A DNA stretch of 64,000 nt from Micromonospora cabrerizensis (lineage in GTDB: Bacteria; Actinomycetota; Actinomycetes; Mycobacteriales; Micromonosporaceae). Position 1 is the stretch's first letter. Each line of letters begins with the position of its first letter. The notes under the pieces were generated by a model. The model did no database searches, was not told where the DNA came from, and saw nothing but the letters and a program-made list of their open reading frames with translations. Location of the stretch: contig NZ_JAKKFI010000053.1 of the NCBI RefSeq assembly GCF_022230955.1, positions 124,001-188,000 on the forward strand, written 5' to 3'. Positions 1-11,007 of this stretch are shown here, piece by piece. Position numbers and translations under genes: made by a program.

Positions 1-1099
1 CCGCGTACGTCGCGAAGCCCTCGTTGAGCCAGATGTCCTCCCACCTGGCCAGCGCGACACTGTCACCGAACCACTGGTGCGCCAGCTCGTGCGCGACCAC
101 CTCGGTGTTCTCACCCCGCCGGAAGAAGCCGGCGGAGTAGACCGGGCGGCTCTGCGTCTCCAGGGCGTACGAGATCCGGCTGTCGGAGATCACCACACCG
201 CCGTACGCGTCGAACGGGTACGGCCCGAACACGCTCTCCAGGTAGTCGGCCACCTTGACGGTCTGCGCGATCGACGTGTCGGCTGCGCCCTTGGCCACGT
301 TGGTGGCGACCGCGTTGTAGACCGGACGGCCCTTGTGCTCGCCGGTCGTGATGCGGAACTTGCCGATCACCAGCGTGCTCAGGTAACTGGCCATCGGCGA
401 CTTCTCCGACCACTTCCAGGTGGTCCAGCCGTCCTTGCTGGCCTTGCCGCCCGGCACGCCGTTGCTGACGGCGGTCAGACCGTCGGGCACGGCGATCTCG
501 AAGTCGTACGCCGCCTTGTCGGACGGGTGGTCGTTGACCGGGTACCAGGTGCTGGCCGACTCGGGCTGGCCCAGGGCGATGGCACCGTCCGGGGTGTGCA
601 GGAACCCACCCTCACCGAGAGTCTCGTTCTTCAACGGCTTCGGCACACCCTCGTAGGTGACCTCGGCGACGAACCCGTTGCCGTTGACCAGGCCGGAGGC
701 CGGCTTCACCACCAGCTCGTTGCGCTGCCGCTCATGGGTCGCCGGTGCGCCGTCCACGGTGACCGCGGTGACGGTCAGGCCGGCCAGGTCGAGGTTGAAC
801 GTGGACAGGTCGGCCGTCGCGGTGGCCTGCACGGTGGTCGTGCCGGTCAACCGGTCCTTCGCCGGGTCGTAGCGCACCTTGACGGTGTACTGCCCGACGT
901 CGTAGCCCCCGTTGCCGTAGGTGGGGAAGTAGGCGTCCCCGACCCCCTCGGCGCCCGCGGTGAACGTCCGCGCCGGGGCGGGCGACGCGCTGGGCTCCGG
1001 CGCCGCCTTCGGGCTCGACGAGTCGCATCCGGACAGTGCGAGCGCCCCAGTCACCAGCAGACCGACGCTCATCCGCAGGTCGTGCCGTGTCACCCGCAT
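1..1099 (-). CDS. M1-family metallopeptidase lipoprotein, 3' end cut by window edge
   Basis: Zinc aminopeptidase of the M1 (gluzincin) family, probably anchored outside the membrane. The ATG at 1099 follows a GGGGAGGG ribosome site at 1106-1113. About 366 residues are visible before the gene runs off the left edge. The N-terminus has a lipoprotein signal ending in LALSGC (Cys25). The zinc motif HELAHQWFGDS is read near bases 60-90, followed by the second-Glu segment WLNEGFA. It is a close paralogue of the gene directly upstream (1210-2631) and shares long identical stretches, so the pair is a tandem duplication. The substrate is unknown; family membership is secure. Confidence 0.9.
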   Translation of the reverse strand, partial: MRVTRHDLRMSVGLLVTGALALSGCDSSSPKAAPEPSASPAPARTFTAGAEGVGDAYFPTYGNGGYDVGQYTVKVRYDPAKDRLTGTTTVQATATADLSTFNLDLAGLTVTAVTVDGAPATHERQRNELVVKPASGLVNGNGFVAEVTYEGVPKPLKNETLGEGGFLHTPDGAIALGQPESASTWYPVNDHPSDKAAYDFEIAVPDGLTAVSNGVPGGKASKDGWTTWKWSEKSPMASYLSTLVIGKFRITTGEHKGRPVYNAVATNVAKGAADTSIAQTVKVADYLESVFGPYPFDAYGGVVISDSRISYALETQSRPVYSAGFFRRGENTEVVAHELAHQWFGDSVALARWEDIWLNEGFATYA

Positions 1100-1209
1100 C
1101 TCGAACCCTCCCCGGTACGGTCGCGGCGACGGCGTCCACCGCTCCGCGCGCGCGGACGGTCCCCCGCCGTACGCAGCCGGGAGCATATCGACCGGCGATC
1201 ACGGCGCAA

Positions 1210-2631
1210 TCACGGCAGTGTGGGGGCTGATCCACCCACCAACCAGGCGTCGAAGAGCGGTCGGAGTTGCCGACCCGCCACCCGCTCGGCCAGCGCGACG
1301 AGATCCGAGGTGGTCGCGTTGCCCGCCGCCCGCTCGCTGGTCCAGGTCCGCAGGATGCGGAAGAACGTGTCGTCGCCGACGGTCCGACGCAGGGCGTGCA
1401 CGGCGAGCGCCCCCCGCTTGTAGACGGCGGTGCCGAACATCGACTCCCGGCCCGGCTCGACCGACGGCTGCGACCAGTCGGTCGCCGCGTACTGGATCTC
1501 GAAGTTGCGTTGCGCGGTCCGGCCGCCGTCGTGCTCCTCCCACAGCCACTCCGCGTAGCTGGCGAAACCCTCGTTGAGCCAGATGTCGCCCCACCTGGTC
1601 AACGACACGCTGTCGCCGAACCACTGGTGGGCCAGCTCGTGCGCGACCACGCTCGGGTTGGGTTGGTCGTCGGAGAAGAAGGCAGGCCCGTAGACCGGGC
1701 GGGACTGGGTCTCCAACGCGTACCCGATCCGGTCGTCGGCGATGACGATCCCGCCGTACGAGTCGAACGGGTACGGGCCGAACCGGCTGGCCAGGAAGTC
1801 GGCGATCGCCCCGGTGCGGGCCAGCGAACTGGCCGCGCCGCCGCTCGCGGGCAGGCTCGCCGCCACCGCCGTGACCATCGGTCGGCCCGCGTGCGTGCCG
1901 GTCACCACCCGGTAGTCACCGATCACCAGGGTGCTCAGGTAGCTGGCCATCGGGGCACGCTCCGACCAGTGCCAGGTGGTCCAGCCGTCGGCGCCGCTCT
2001 TCGGGCCGGGCACTCCGTTGCTCAGTGCGGCCAGACCGTCCGGGACGGTGACCGCCAGCTCGTAGCTGGCCTTGTCCGACGGGTGGTCGTTGACCGGGAA
2101 CCAGGTGGCGGCCGAGTCGGGTTGGCCGAGCGCGACCGCGCCGTCGGCGGTGTGCAGGAACCCACCGCTGCCCAGTGCACCGTCGACCACCGCGGTGGGC
2201 ACACCCGCGTAGTCGACCGCCACGGTGAACTGCCGGCCGCGCGGGAGCCCGTCACGCGGGGTCACGACCAGCTCGCCGTCGCCGCGGCGGTGGTCGGCTC
2301 GTGCGTCCGCCACGGTGACCGCGCTGACGGTCAGGCCGGCCAGGTCCAGGTTGAACCGGGACAGGTCCTGGGTCGCCGTGGCCGTGATGACGGCGCGGCC
2401 GCTCAGCCGGTCCGTCGACGGGTCGTAGCGGACGTCGAGGTCGTAGTGCGAGACGTCGTAGCCGCCGTTGCCGCGCCCCGGCACGTACGGGTCGCCGGCA
2501 TCGGCCGCGCCGGGGCGGAAACCGTCGCTGTCGCCCGTACAACCGGTTGCGCCCAGCCCGACGACGCAGGTCAGCGCAGCGGCGGTGGCGGCCAGTCGAC
2601 GGCTCACCCGTGCCCGTCCGTTTCGGACCAT
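1210..2631 (-). CDS. M1-family metallopeptidase lipoprotein
   Basis: A 473-residue exported zinc aminopeptidase. ATG 2631 is preferred over an in-frame GTG at 2637, because the AGGAGG ribosome site directly abuts the GTG and lies six bases from the ATG. A positively charged n-region and hydrophobic stretch end in the lipobox LGATGC (Cys31). The N-terminal beta domain is followed by the catalytic domain with HELAHQWFGDS and WLNEGFASY. The protein is much shorter than PepN (about 850 aa) and has only a short C-terminal helical part. The paralogue at 1-1099 lies 110 bp downstream on the same strand, so both may be co-transcribed. Confidence 0.93.
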   Translation of the reverse strand: MVRNGRARVSRRLAATAAALTCVVGLGATGCTGDSDGFRPGAADAGDPYVPGRGNGGYDVSHYDLDVRYDPSTDRLSGRAVITATATQDLSRFNLDLAGLTVSAVTVADARADHRRGDGELVVTPRDGLPRGRQFTVAVDYAGVPTAVVDGALGSGGFLHTADGAVALGQPDSAATWFPVNDHPSDKASYELAVTVPDGLAALSNGVPGPKSGADGWTTWHWSERAPMASYLSTLVIGDYRVVTGTHAGRPMVTAVAASLPASGGAASSLARTGAIADFLASRFGPYPFDSYGGIVIADDRIGYALETQSRPVYGPAFFSDDQPNPSVVAHELAHQWFGDSVSLTRWGDIWLNEGFASYAEWLWEEHDGGRTAQRNFEIQYAATDWSQPSVEPGRESMFGTAVYKRGALAVHALRRTVGDDTFFRILRTWTSERAAGNATTSDLVALAERVAGRQLRPLFDAWLVGGSAPTLP

Positions 2632-2716
2632 GCACACCCTCCTGCGGCAGTCTCCCGGTCAGGACGAGCGTAGTCAGCGTCACTCACCGTACCGCCGATA
2701 TCGACGATCATCAGTC

Positions 2717-2768
2717 ACTTTCGCTGAAACAAACAAAAGTTGCGGTCAATCCGTCCTTTCTTTTGACC
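2717..2768. promoter_or_regulatory. Two adjacent inverted repeats, candidate operator region
   Basis: The 318-bp gap between the divergent peptidase (start 2631) and isomerase (start 2950) genes contains an AT-rich patch. ACTTTCG (2717-2723) faces CAAAAGT (2734-2740) with one mismatch, and GGTCAA (2744-2749) faces TTGACC (2763-2768) perfectly. The A/T-rich base composition stands out from the GC-rich surroundings. This is probably the operator/promoter region of one or both divergent genes. The regulator is unknown, and I see no gene in the gap. Confidence 0.4.
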
Positions 2769-2949
2769 AAGACCGACGTTAGTGTCTGTCTCCAAGATGT
2801 AACGTGCTCGGAACATTCAAGCCGATCACGACCAGGACAGCGCACCTGCGTCCTGACCCAACGGGCGCTCGGCGGCGCCCCGCGACCGGACCTCGTCGCA
2901 CCTCTGCTGATCGTCATCGACGGCAACCACCGTCGCGAAAGGTGGAACC

Positions 2950-4071
2950 ATGCCAGATCACACCGCACCCGACGCCTCCTCCACCGGCCGGCTGAGCCGC
3001 CGGTCCCTGCTTGCCGCCTCCGCCGGCGCCGCCGCCGCAATCGGCGCGGCCGGCCTGCCGGTCCTCGCCACCGGCACCCCCGCGCTCGCCCACCCCAAGG
3101 ACAAGGGAAAGAGCAAGCTGCGGGTCGAGCCGCTGATCCCGTCCAGGAATCGCGGCATCATCCTCTACAGCGTCCGCGACCGGATCACCGCCGCGCCCGA
3201 CGACAGCGGCGTGCCGTACGGCTTCGAGCGCGTCCTCGCCCGGCTCGCCGAGATCGGTTACAAGGAGATCGAGTTCGCCGGCTACACGCAGAACACCGCG
3301 ATCCTGGGCCGACAGATCACCCCCACCGAGATCCGCAAGATCCTCGACGACAACGGCCTGGTCGCCAACGGCACGCACGCCTCGATCCAGGCGGCCACCT
3401 TCCAGCAGCAGCTGGACATCGCCGAGGAACTCGGCATGAAGAACATCGGCACCGGCAGCGACCCGACCAACAGCGCGTACAAGGCCGACTGGGACGCCGC
3501 CGCCGACACCTGGAACGAGCTGGGCCGGCAGGCCCGGGCGCGAGGGTTGCGCCTCTACACGCACAACCACGACAGCGCGTACAACTTCCTGTTGGACTCC
3601 GGGCCACTCGACGAGCAGGGCCGCCCCACCCGCTCCTCCGGCATCCGGCGTCTGGAGTACTTCTTCGGCAAGACCGACCCCCGGTACGTCTACTTCGAGT
3701 TCGACATCTACTGGGGCTACGTGGCCCGCTACAAGCACCAGAAGTACGTCGACCCGGCCGGCCGCGAGGTGACCGACCTGTTCGACCCGATCCTCAACGT
3801 GGCAGACCGGACCACCCGCTTCCCGCTCTTCCACGCCAAGGACGGCGACCGCGACACCAGCGTGCCCAACGGCCACCAGATGACGCCGCTGGGCGAGGGC
3901 GACATCAACTTCCAGCAGTTCTTCCAGACCATCGGCGAACGGGACTTCCACCACGCCAACTGGGAGATGGACACCGCCCCCGGCGGCACCGCCAACCGGG
4001 CCCAGTCGCTCGACTTCGCGGCGCTCAGCTACCGCAACATGTCCGACCTGACCATTTACCTGAAGAAGTGA
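2950..4071 (+). CDS. Tat-exported sugar phosphate isomerase/epimerase-like TIM-barrel protein
   Basis: A 373-residue protein of the AP-endonuclease-2/xylose-isomerase-like TIM-barrel superfamily. The N-terminus carries a twin-arginine signal (SRRSLLAAS near residue 17, hydrophobic stretch, processing near ALAHPK), so it should be exported folded. ATG 2950 follows AAAGGTGG. The barrel begins near residue 60 with RNRGIILYSVRDR. Later segments GYKEIEFAGYT, THASIQ, YTHNHD and the metal-ligand-like YFEFDIYW and HAKDGD fit the family. It is followed, after a strong hairpin, by a secreted ThuA/sugar-dehydrogenase protein, an association that suggests extracellular carbohydrate conversion. The exact reaction is not deducible. 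Confidence 0.85.
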   Translation: MPDHTAPDASSTGRLSRRSLLAASAGAAAAIGAAGLPVLATGTPALAHPKDKGKSKLRVEPLIPSRNRGIILYSVRDRITAAPDDSGVPYGFERVLARLAEIGYKEIEFAGYTQNTAILGRQITPTEIRKILDDNGLVANGTHASIQAATFQQQLDIAEELGMKNIGTGSDPTNSAYKADWDAAADTWNELGRQARARGLRLYTHNHDSAYNFLLDSGPLDEQGRPTRSSGIRRLEYFFGKTDPRYVYFEFDIYWGYVARYKHQKYVDPAGREVTDLFDPILNVADRTTRFPLFHAKDGDRDTSVPNGHQMTPLGEGDINFQQFFQTIGERDFHHANWEMDTAPGGTANRAQSLDFAALSYRNMSDLTIYLKK

Positions 4072-4076
4072 CACCG

Positions 4077-4109
4077 GCGCGGCCGGCGTCCACCCGACGC
4101 CGGCCGCGC
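4077..4109. terminator. Strong GC hairpin after the isomerase gene
   Basis: A perfect 14-bp stem (4077-4090 pairs with 4096-4109) with a 5-base loop begins six bases after the stop codon. There is no U tract, as is usual in high-GC actinomycetes. A second, imperfect hairpin (4142-4173) follows. They probably end or attenuate transcription before the next gene. Confidence 0.65.
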
Positions 4110-4285
4110 ACCCCCTCCGCCGGCCACCGCGCCGGCCCACGGTGACGGGCCCGGTCGACACCGGCCCGGTCACCCCGCGCCTCCCGTGCGGCGACGGGGC
4201 GCGCCCGTTCCATCCCCCACGCAGATGCGCTGCCGGCCCACCCAGGCCGGGGACACCGCGCGCCTGCCGACCACCGGAGGAACCG

Positions 4286-7200
4286 ATGCCCCGACCGACC
4301 GGACGACGATGGCTCGCCGTCGCCGCTGGACTGATCCTCACCGTTCCCCTCGCCTCCGCCGTTCCCGCGACCGCCGCACCGACCGACGACGTGGCTCCGA
4401 CCGCGCCGGCCGTCGTGGAGAACGGACCGGCCGCGCTGCGCTCCACCGCCCGCGCCCCCCAGAGCTACCGGGTGCTGGTGTTCACCAAGACGGCCGGTGA
4501 GCGCCGCGCGTCCATCCCCGACGGTGTCGAGACCATCCGACAGCTGGCTCGGGCGAACGACTTCACCGTCACCGTGAGCCGGGACGCCAGCGCGTTCACC
4601 GCCGTCGAGCTGGCTAACTACCGCGCGGTGGTCTTCCTCAACACCACCGGCGACGTGCTCAACGCCAGCCAGGAGGCGGCGTTCGAGGCGTACGTCAAGG
4701 CCGGCGGCGGTTACGTGGGCGTGCACGCCGCCGCGGAGACCGAGCCGGACTGGGCCTTCTACCAGGACCTGGTCGGCGCGAAGGTGGCTGGCGCCTCACC
4801 GGCCGTCCGCGGTGTGGTGGACGTGGCCGACCGGGCCCACCCGGCCACCGAGACGTTGCCGCGCACCCTCACCCTCACCGAGGAGTGGTACAACTTCAGC
4901 CGCAACGTCCGGGGCTCCGCGCACGTGCTGGCCACCGTGGACGAGAAGACCTACACCGGTGGTGCCATGGGGTACGACCACCCGGTCACCTGGTGCAAGG
5001 ACCACCAGGGCGGGCGCTCCTTCTACACCGGCCTCGGGCACAGCATCGAGACGTACCGCTCGGCGAAGTTCCGTGAGCACCTGCTCGGCGGCATCCAGTG
5101 GTCCGCCGGCGTGGTCGAGGGCGACTGCGGTGCCACGGTGCTCGGCAACTACGAGAAGGTGACCCTCAACGACGACCCGGGCGAGCCGATGTCGCTGGCC
5201 GTGCTCCCGGATGGTCGGGTGCTGCACAACACCCGCGGCGGCGAGGTGCGGCTCTACGACCCCGCCACCGGCGCCAGCCCCGTGATCAGCACCGTCGACG
5301 TGTACCAGCACGACGAGGACGGCCTCCAGTCGGTGGCGATCGACCCGGACTTCGCGACCAACAAGTGGGTCTACATCTACTACGCGCCGAAGCTCAACAC
5401 CCCGGTCGACGACCCGGCCACCCCGGGCGTCAACGAGGGCGACGCGCCGGCCACGTCGACCGACCCGACCGTCTGGGACAAGTTCAAGGGCTACAACCAG
5501 CTCTCCCGGGTCAAGCTGGTGGACTCGCCCACCCCGCACCTGGACATGAGCACCGAGCAGCAGATCCTCCGGGTCGACGTGGACCGCGGCATCTGCTGCC
5601 ACGTGGCCGGCGAGATCAAGTTCGACGGCAAGGGGCTGCTCTACCTGATCACCGGGGACGACACCAACGCCGGCGGCTCCGACGGCTACACCCCGATCAA
5701 CGAGTCGCCGACCCAGGGCCCCGGCTACGACGCGCAGCGCTCGTCGGCCAACACCAACGACCTGCGGGGCAAGCTGCTGCGGATCAAGGTCCGGGCCAAT
5801 GGGACGTACGCCATCCCGAACGGCAACCTCTTCCCCGAGGCGCAGGACACCGCCGCCAAGACACGGCCGGAGATCTTCCTGATGGGGCTACGCAACCCCT
5901 TCCGGTACGACGTGGACGCCAAGGGCATGGTCTACGTCGGCGACTACTCGCCGGACTCCCGCGTACCCAGCGCCACCCGAGGACCGGACGGCACCGGCCG
6001 CTGGTTCGCCACCAACAAGGCCGGCAACTACGGCTGGCCGTACTGCTACTCGCCGAGCCTGCCGTACATCGACTTCGACTTCGTGACGCGAACTTCCGGT
6101 GCGCCGTTCAACTGCGGCGCCCCGGTCAACAACTCTCCGCGCAACACCGGCCTGCGGGTGCTGCCGAAGGTCGAGCAGCCACAGTTCTGGTACACGTTCG
6201 ACGCGCGCACCCCCTGTGCCGGGTCGTACCTGGAGACCCCTGCGGCCGGCTGTGACTTCACGTGGCCGGTCATCGGCACCGGTGGCATCGGCCCGATGGG
6301 TGGACCGATCTACTCGTACGACCCGGCGTCGACCTCGGAGGTGAAGTTCCCCGAGTACTACCAGAACGCGGTGGTGTTCGGCGAGTTCACCCGGGACAAG
6401 ATCTTCATGATGCGCACCGACGGCCGGGGCACCCTGACCGGCGTCGAGCAGTTCCTGCCCGGCGTTGTCTTCGACAACCCGATGGACATGGAGTTCGGCC
6501 CGGACGGCTCTCTCTACCTGCTGGAGTACGGTGACGGCTTCTTCCGGGCCAACCCGGACGCGCAACTGTCGGTGATCCGGTACGTCAAGGGCAAGCGGTC
6601 ACCGGTGGCGAAACTCGACGCCACCCCGACCTCGGGTACGGCACCGCTGACCGTACGGTTCTCCTCTGCCGGCAGCTACGACCCGGATCCGGGCGAGTCC
6701 ATCTCGTACGCCTGGGACTTCACCAGCGACGGCACTGTCGACTCGGCCGACCCGGCCGCGTCGTTCACCTACACGGCCAACGGGACGTACACCGCCAAGC
6801 TGACGGTGACGGACTCCAGCGGAAAGACGGCCGTGCTCACCAAGGAGATCGTGGTCGGTAACACCGCGCCCACGGTGACCGTCACCTCCCCGGTGTCCGG
6901 CAGCTTCTTCACCTGGGGGGAGAGTGTGCCGTTCACGGTCACGGTGACCGACCCGGAGGACGGGCCGGTGGACTGCTCGCGGGTGACCGTGACCTTCGTC
7001 CTCGGCCACGACAGCCACGGCCACCCGGACAGCTCGACCACCGGCTGCACCGGCACCCTCACCACCCCGGCCGACGGCGGTGACCACGCCGGCGGGTACC
7101 TGTACGGCGGGATCAGCGCGTCGTACACCGACCTGGGTGGTGGCGGCCAGGCTCCGATCACCGCAGTCGGCCAGGCGATCATCCAGACGCCCCGGCAGCA

Positions 7201-7603
7201 GGCCGAGAACGCCCAGGTACGGCAGGGGGTCGAGGTGGCCACCACCGGCGACACCGGAGGCGGGCAGCACGTCAACGCGATCGACCCGGGCGACCACATC
7301 GCCTTCGACCCGATCAACCTCGGCGGGGTGTCCACCGTGACGCTGCGCCACTCCGGCGGCTCGGCCGCCACCGCCGACACCCCACGGGCGGCGGTGGAGC
7401 TGCGACTCGACTCGCCGACCGGCCCGATCGTCGCCACGGCGACCCTGAACGCGACCACCGGCAACGCGGCCTTCACCAGCACCGCGGTGCCGGTGGACCA
7501 GCCGGCCGGGGCGCACCGGCTCTACCTGGTCTACCGCGCCGTGCCCGGCGGCCCGACCAGCGGCCTGGGGAATCTGAACTGGGTGGAGTTCACCGAGGGC
7601 TGA
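4286..7603 (+). CDS. Secreted ThuA / glucose-sorbosone dehydrogenase-like / PKD / CBM multidomain protein
   Basis: A 1105-residue exported protein. ATG 4286 is chosen because GGAGG lies at 4276-4280 and a Sec signal peptide starts there (cleavage near residue 31, ATAAPT); an upstream GTG at 4142 lies in a hairpin. Domains in order: ThuA-like fold (about 55-280, GGGYVGVHAA and GLGHS motifs); a six-bladed propeller of the PQQ-type glucose/sorbosone dehydrogenase class (about 290-760); a PKD domain (about 765-860, GSYDPDPGE); an Ig-like spacer; and a C-terminal CBM6-like beta-sandwich (about 970-1105). The set suggests binding and oxidation of polysaccharides or sugars outside the cell, together with the upstream isomerase. 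Whether PQQ is really used cannot be seen. Confidence 0.88.
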   Translation: MPRPTGRRWLAVAAGLILTVPLASAVPATAAPTDDVAPTAPAVVENGPAALRSTARAPQSYRVLVFTKTAGERRASIPDGVETIRQLARANDFTVTVSRDASAFTAVELANYRAVVFLNTTGDVLNASQEAAFEAYVKAGGGYVGVHAAAETEPDWAFYQDLVGAKVAGASPAVRGVVDVADRAHPATETLPRTLTLTEEWYNFSRNVRGSAHVLATVDEKTYTGGAMGYDHPVTWCKDHQGGRSFYTGLGHSIETYRSAKFREHLLGGIQWSAGVVEGDCGATVLGNYEKVTLNDDPGEPMSLAVLPDGRVLHNTRGGEVRLYDPATGASPVISTVDVYQHDEDGLQSVAIDPDFATNKWVYIYYAPKLNTPVDDPATPGVNEGDAPATSTDPTVWDKFKGYNQLSRVKLVDSPTPHLDMSTEQQILRVDVDRGICCHVAGEIKFDGKGLLYLITGDDTNAGGSDGYTPINESPTQGPGYDAQRSSANTNDLRGKLLRIKVRANGTYAIPNGNLFPEAQDTAAKTRPEIFLMGLRNPFRYDVDAKGMVYVGDYSPDSRVPSATRGPDGTGRWFATNKAGNYGWPYCYSPSLPYIDFDFVTRTSGAPFNCGAPVNNSPRNTGLRVLPKVEQPQFWYTFDARTPCAGSYLETPAAGCDFTWPVIGTGGIGPMGGPIYSYDPASTSEVKFPEYYQNAVVFGEFTRDKIFMMRTDGRGTLTGVEQFLPGVVFDNPMDMEFGPDGSLYLLEYGDGFFRANPDAQLSVIRYVKGKRSPVAKLDATPTSGTAPLTVRFSSAGSYDPDPGESISYAWDFTSDGTVDSADPAASFTYTANGTYTAKLTVTDSSGKTAVLTKEIVVGNTAPTVTVTSPVSGSFFTWGESVPFTVTVTDPEDGPVDCSRVTVTFVLGHDSHGHPDSSTTGCTGTLTTPADGGDHAGGYLYGGISASYTDLGGGGQAPITAVGQAIIQTPRQQAENAQVRQGVEVATTGDTGGGQHVNAIDPGDHIAFDPINLGGVSTVTLRHSGGSAATADTPRAAVELRLDSPTGPIVATATLNATTGNAAFTSTAVPVDQPAGAHRLYLVYRAVPGGPTSGLGNLNWVEFTEG

Positions 7604-7620
7604 CCCGCCCGATACGACGG

Positions 7621-7652
7621 AGGCCGGCCCCGCAGCACAGCGGGGCCGGCCT
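7621..7652. terminator. Bidirectional terminator hairpin
   Basis: A perfect 13-bp stem (7621-7633 with 7640-7652) and a six-base loop sit between the convergent ThuA-protein gene and guaB3. It can serve both strands. Confidence 0.8.
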
Positions 7653-7673
7653 TCCGGCGTCTGACGAAAAGGG

Positions 7674-8792
7674 TCAGCGGTCGAGGACCAGGCCGACCTT
7701 CTGGAACTCCTTCAGGTCGCGGTAACCGCACTTGGCCATCGCCCGACGCAGCCCACCGAACAGGTTGAGCTGGCCGTCGGCCTCGTCGGCCGGGCCGAAG
7801 AGCAGCTCCTCCATCGACCCGAGCGGCTCACCGGCAACCTCGAACGAGCCCCGAGGCAGCGACGGGTGGCTCGCCGCCGAGTGCCACCAGGCACCACCGG
7901 CGGGCGCCTCCTCGCAGAGCGACAGCGGCTCACCGAGCATCACCGCGTCCGCACCGCAGCCGAGCGCCTTGGCGATGTCGCCCGAGGTCTGGATGTCACC
8001 GTCGGCGATCAGGTGCACGTACCGGCCACCGGTCTCGTCGAGGTAGTCGCGGCGGGCCGCCGCGGCGTCCGCGATCGCGGAGGCCATCGGCACCCGGATC
8101 CCCAGCACCGACTCGGTGGTCGACCACTCGTCGCCACCGATGCCCACGATCACCCCGGCCGCACCGGTGCGCATCAGGTGCAGAGCGGTCTTGTAGTCCG
8201 TGCAACCGCCCACGATCACCGGCAGGTCGAGGTCGGCGATGAACTCCTTGAGGTTCAAGGGCTCGTCGGTGGTCGACACGTGCTCGGCCGAGACGATGGT
8301 GCCCTGGATGACGAGGATGTCCACCCCGGCGTCCAGGATCACCGGGGCCAGCGCCAGGGTGTGCTGCGGGGAGACCCGCACCGCCACCGTGCCGCCACCG
8401 GCGCGCAGCTCACGAACCCGCTCGGCGATCAGGTCCGGGCGGATCGGCTCGGCGTACACCTCCTGGAGCCGCTTGGTGGCGCGGGCGTCCTCGTCGAGGC
8501 CGGCCAGCTCCTCCAGCACCTTGGTCGGGTTCTCGTAGCGGGTCCAGAGCCCCTCGACGTTGAGCACGCCGAGGCCGCCGAGCTGGCCGAGCCGCACCGC
8601 CGACGCCGGGCTCATGGTGGCGTCGGAGGGGTGACCGACGCACGGGATACCGAACGGGTACGCGTCGAGCTGCCAGGAGGTGGAGACGTCGTCGACGTCC
8701 CTGGTCCGGCGGCTCGGCACGATGGCGATGTCGTCCAGGTGGTAGCCGCGCTGCGCGGTCTTGCCCAGCCCGATCTCGACCACGTCACGCAT
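7674..8792 (-). CDS. guaB3: GuaB3 family IMP dehydrogenase-related protein
   Basis: A 372-residue TIM-barrel protein of the IMPDH/GMP-reductase family without CBS domains. ATG 8792 is preceded by GGAG. It begins with the typical VEIGLGKTAQRGYHLDDIAIVPSRRT segment and keeps phosphate-binding loops (GADAVMLGEPL; VGIGGDEWST). It lies 30 bp downstream of guaB2 on the same strand, as in other actinobacteria (Mtb guaB2-guaB3 from memory). The canonical IMPDH catalytic Cys loop is not evident, so it may not be a true IMP dehydrogenase; its role is presumed to be in purine metabolism. Confidence 0.9.
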   Translation of the reverse strand: MRDVVEIGLGKTAQRGYHLDDIAIVPSRRTRDVDDVSTSWQLDAYPFGIPCVGHPSDATMSPASAVRLGQLGGLGVLNVEGLWTRYENPTKVLEELAGLDEDARATKRLQEVYAEPIRPDLIAERVRELRAGGGTVAVRVSPQHTLALAPVILDAGVDILVIQGTIVSAEHVSTTDEPLNLKEFIADLDLPVIVGGCTDYKTALHLMRTGAAGVIVGIGGDEWSTTESVLGIRVPMASAIADAAAARRDYLDETGGRYVHLIADGDIQTSGDIAKALGCGADAVMLGEPLSLCEEAPAGGAWWHSAASHPSLPRGSFEVAGEPLGSMEELLFGPADEADGQLNLFGGLRRAMAKCGYRDLKEFQKVGLVLDR

Positions 8793-8822
8793 GGGGGACT
8801 CCAGGTGGTTGGGGGTGGTGGG

Positions 8823-10570
<1,748 letters not shown>

Positions 10571-10990
10571 GTGCACGACGAGCCCATCGACCCGTTCAAT
10601 GGCGACCCGGCCGATCCCACCGCGGGTCTGGATGACCCGGGCGATGACCCGACGCCGGATCCGCTGACCGACGTCGAGCGGCAGGACGTGCTGGAAGACC
10701 TCGCCGATCTGGAGATCTACCAGGCCCTGCTGGCCCCGATCGGGGTCCGTGGGCTGGTGATCGAATGCGAGGACTGCCGGGAGCCGCACTACTTCGACTG
10801 GGACCTGCTCCGGGGCAACCTGCGCCACCTGCTCAACTCGGGCCGCCCCCGGGTGCACGAGCCCGCGTACGACCCCGACCCGGACCACTACGTGACGTGG
10901 GACTACGCCCGTGGCTACGCCGACGGCGTGCACGACACCCTGACCGAGGGCACCGAGGACGAGCCGGGCACCCCGACCGCCACGCAGTGA
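10571..10990 (+). CDS. DUF5319 family protein
   Basis: A 139-residue acidic cytosolic protein, start GTG 10571. The conserved core has a short knuckle-like CEDC motif (ECEDCREPHYFDWDLLRGNLRHLL, split by HY/DW) and a C-terminal YVTWDYARGYADG. Divergence from guaB is conserved in actinobacteria (position of Rv3412 in Mtb, from memory). The function is unknown. Two cysteines three residues apart are too few for a classical zinc site unless it dimerises. Confidence 0.82.
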   Translation: MHDEPIDPFNGDPADPTAGLDDPGDDPTPDPLTDVERQDVLEDLADLEIYQALLAPIGVRGLVIECEDCREPHYFDWDLLRGNLRHLLNSGRPRVHEPAYDPDPDHYVTWDYARGYADGVHDTLTEGTEDEPGTPTATQ

Positions 10991-11007
10991 CGACAGCACG
11001 CCTTCGG

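Noticed and set aside
77..1423. Long plus-strand open frame over the peptidase genes
   Set aside because: It is the antisense of clear M1 peptidase genes and has no conserved sequence; high GC content creates such frames.
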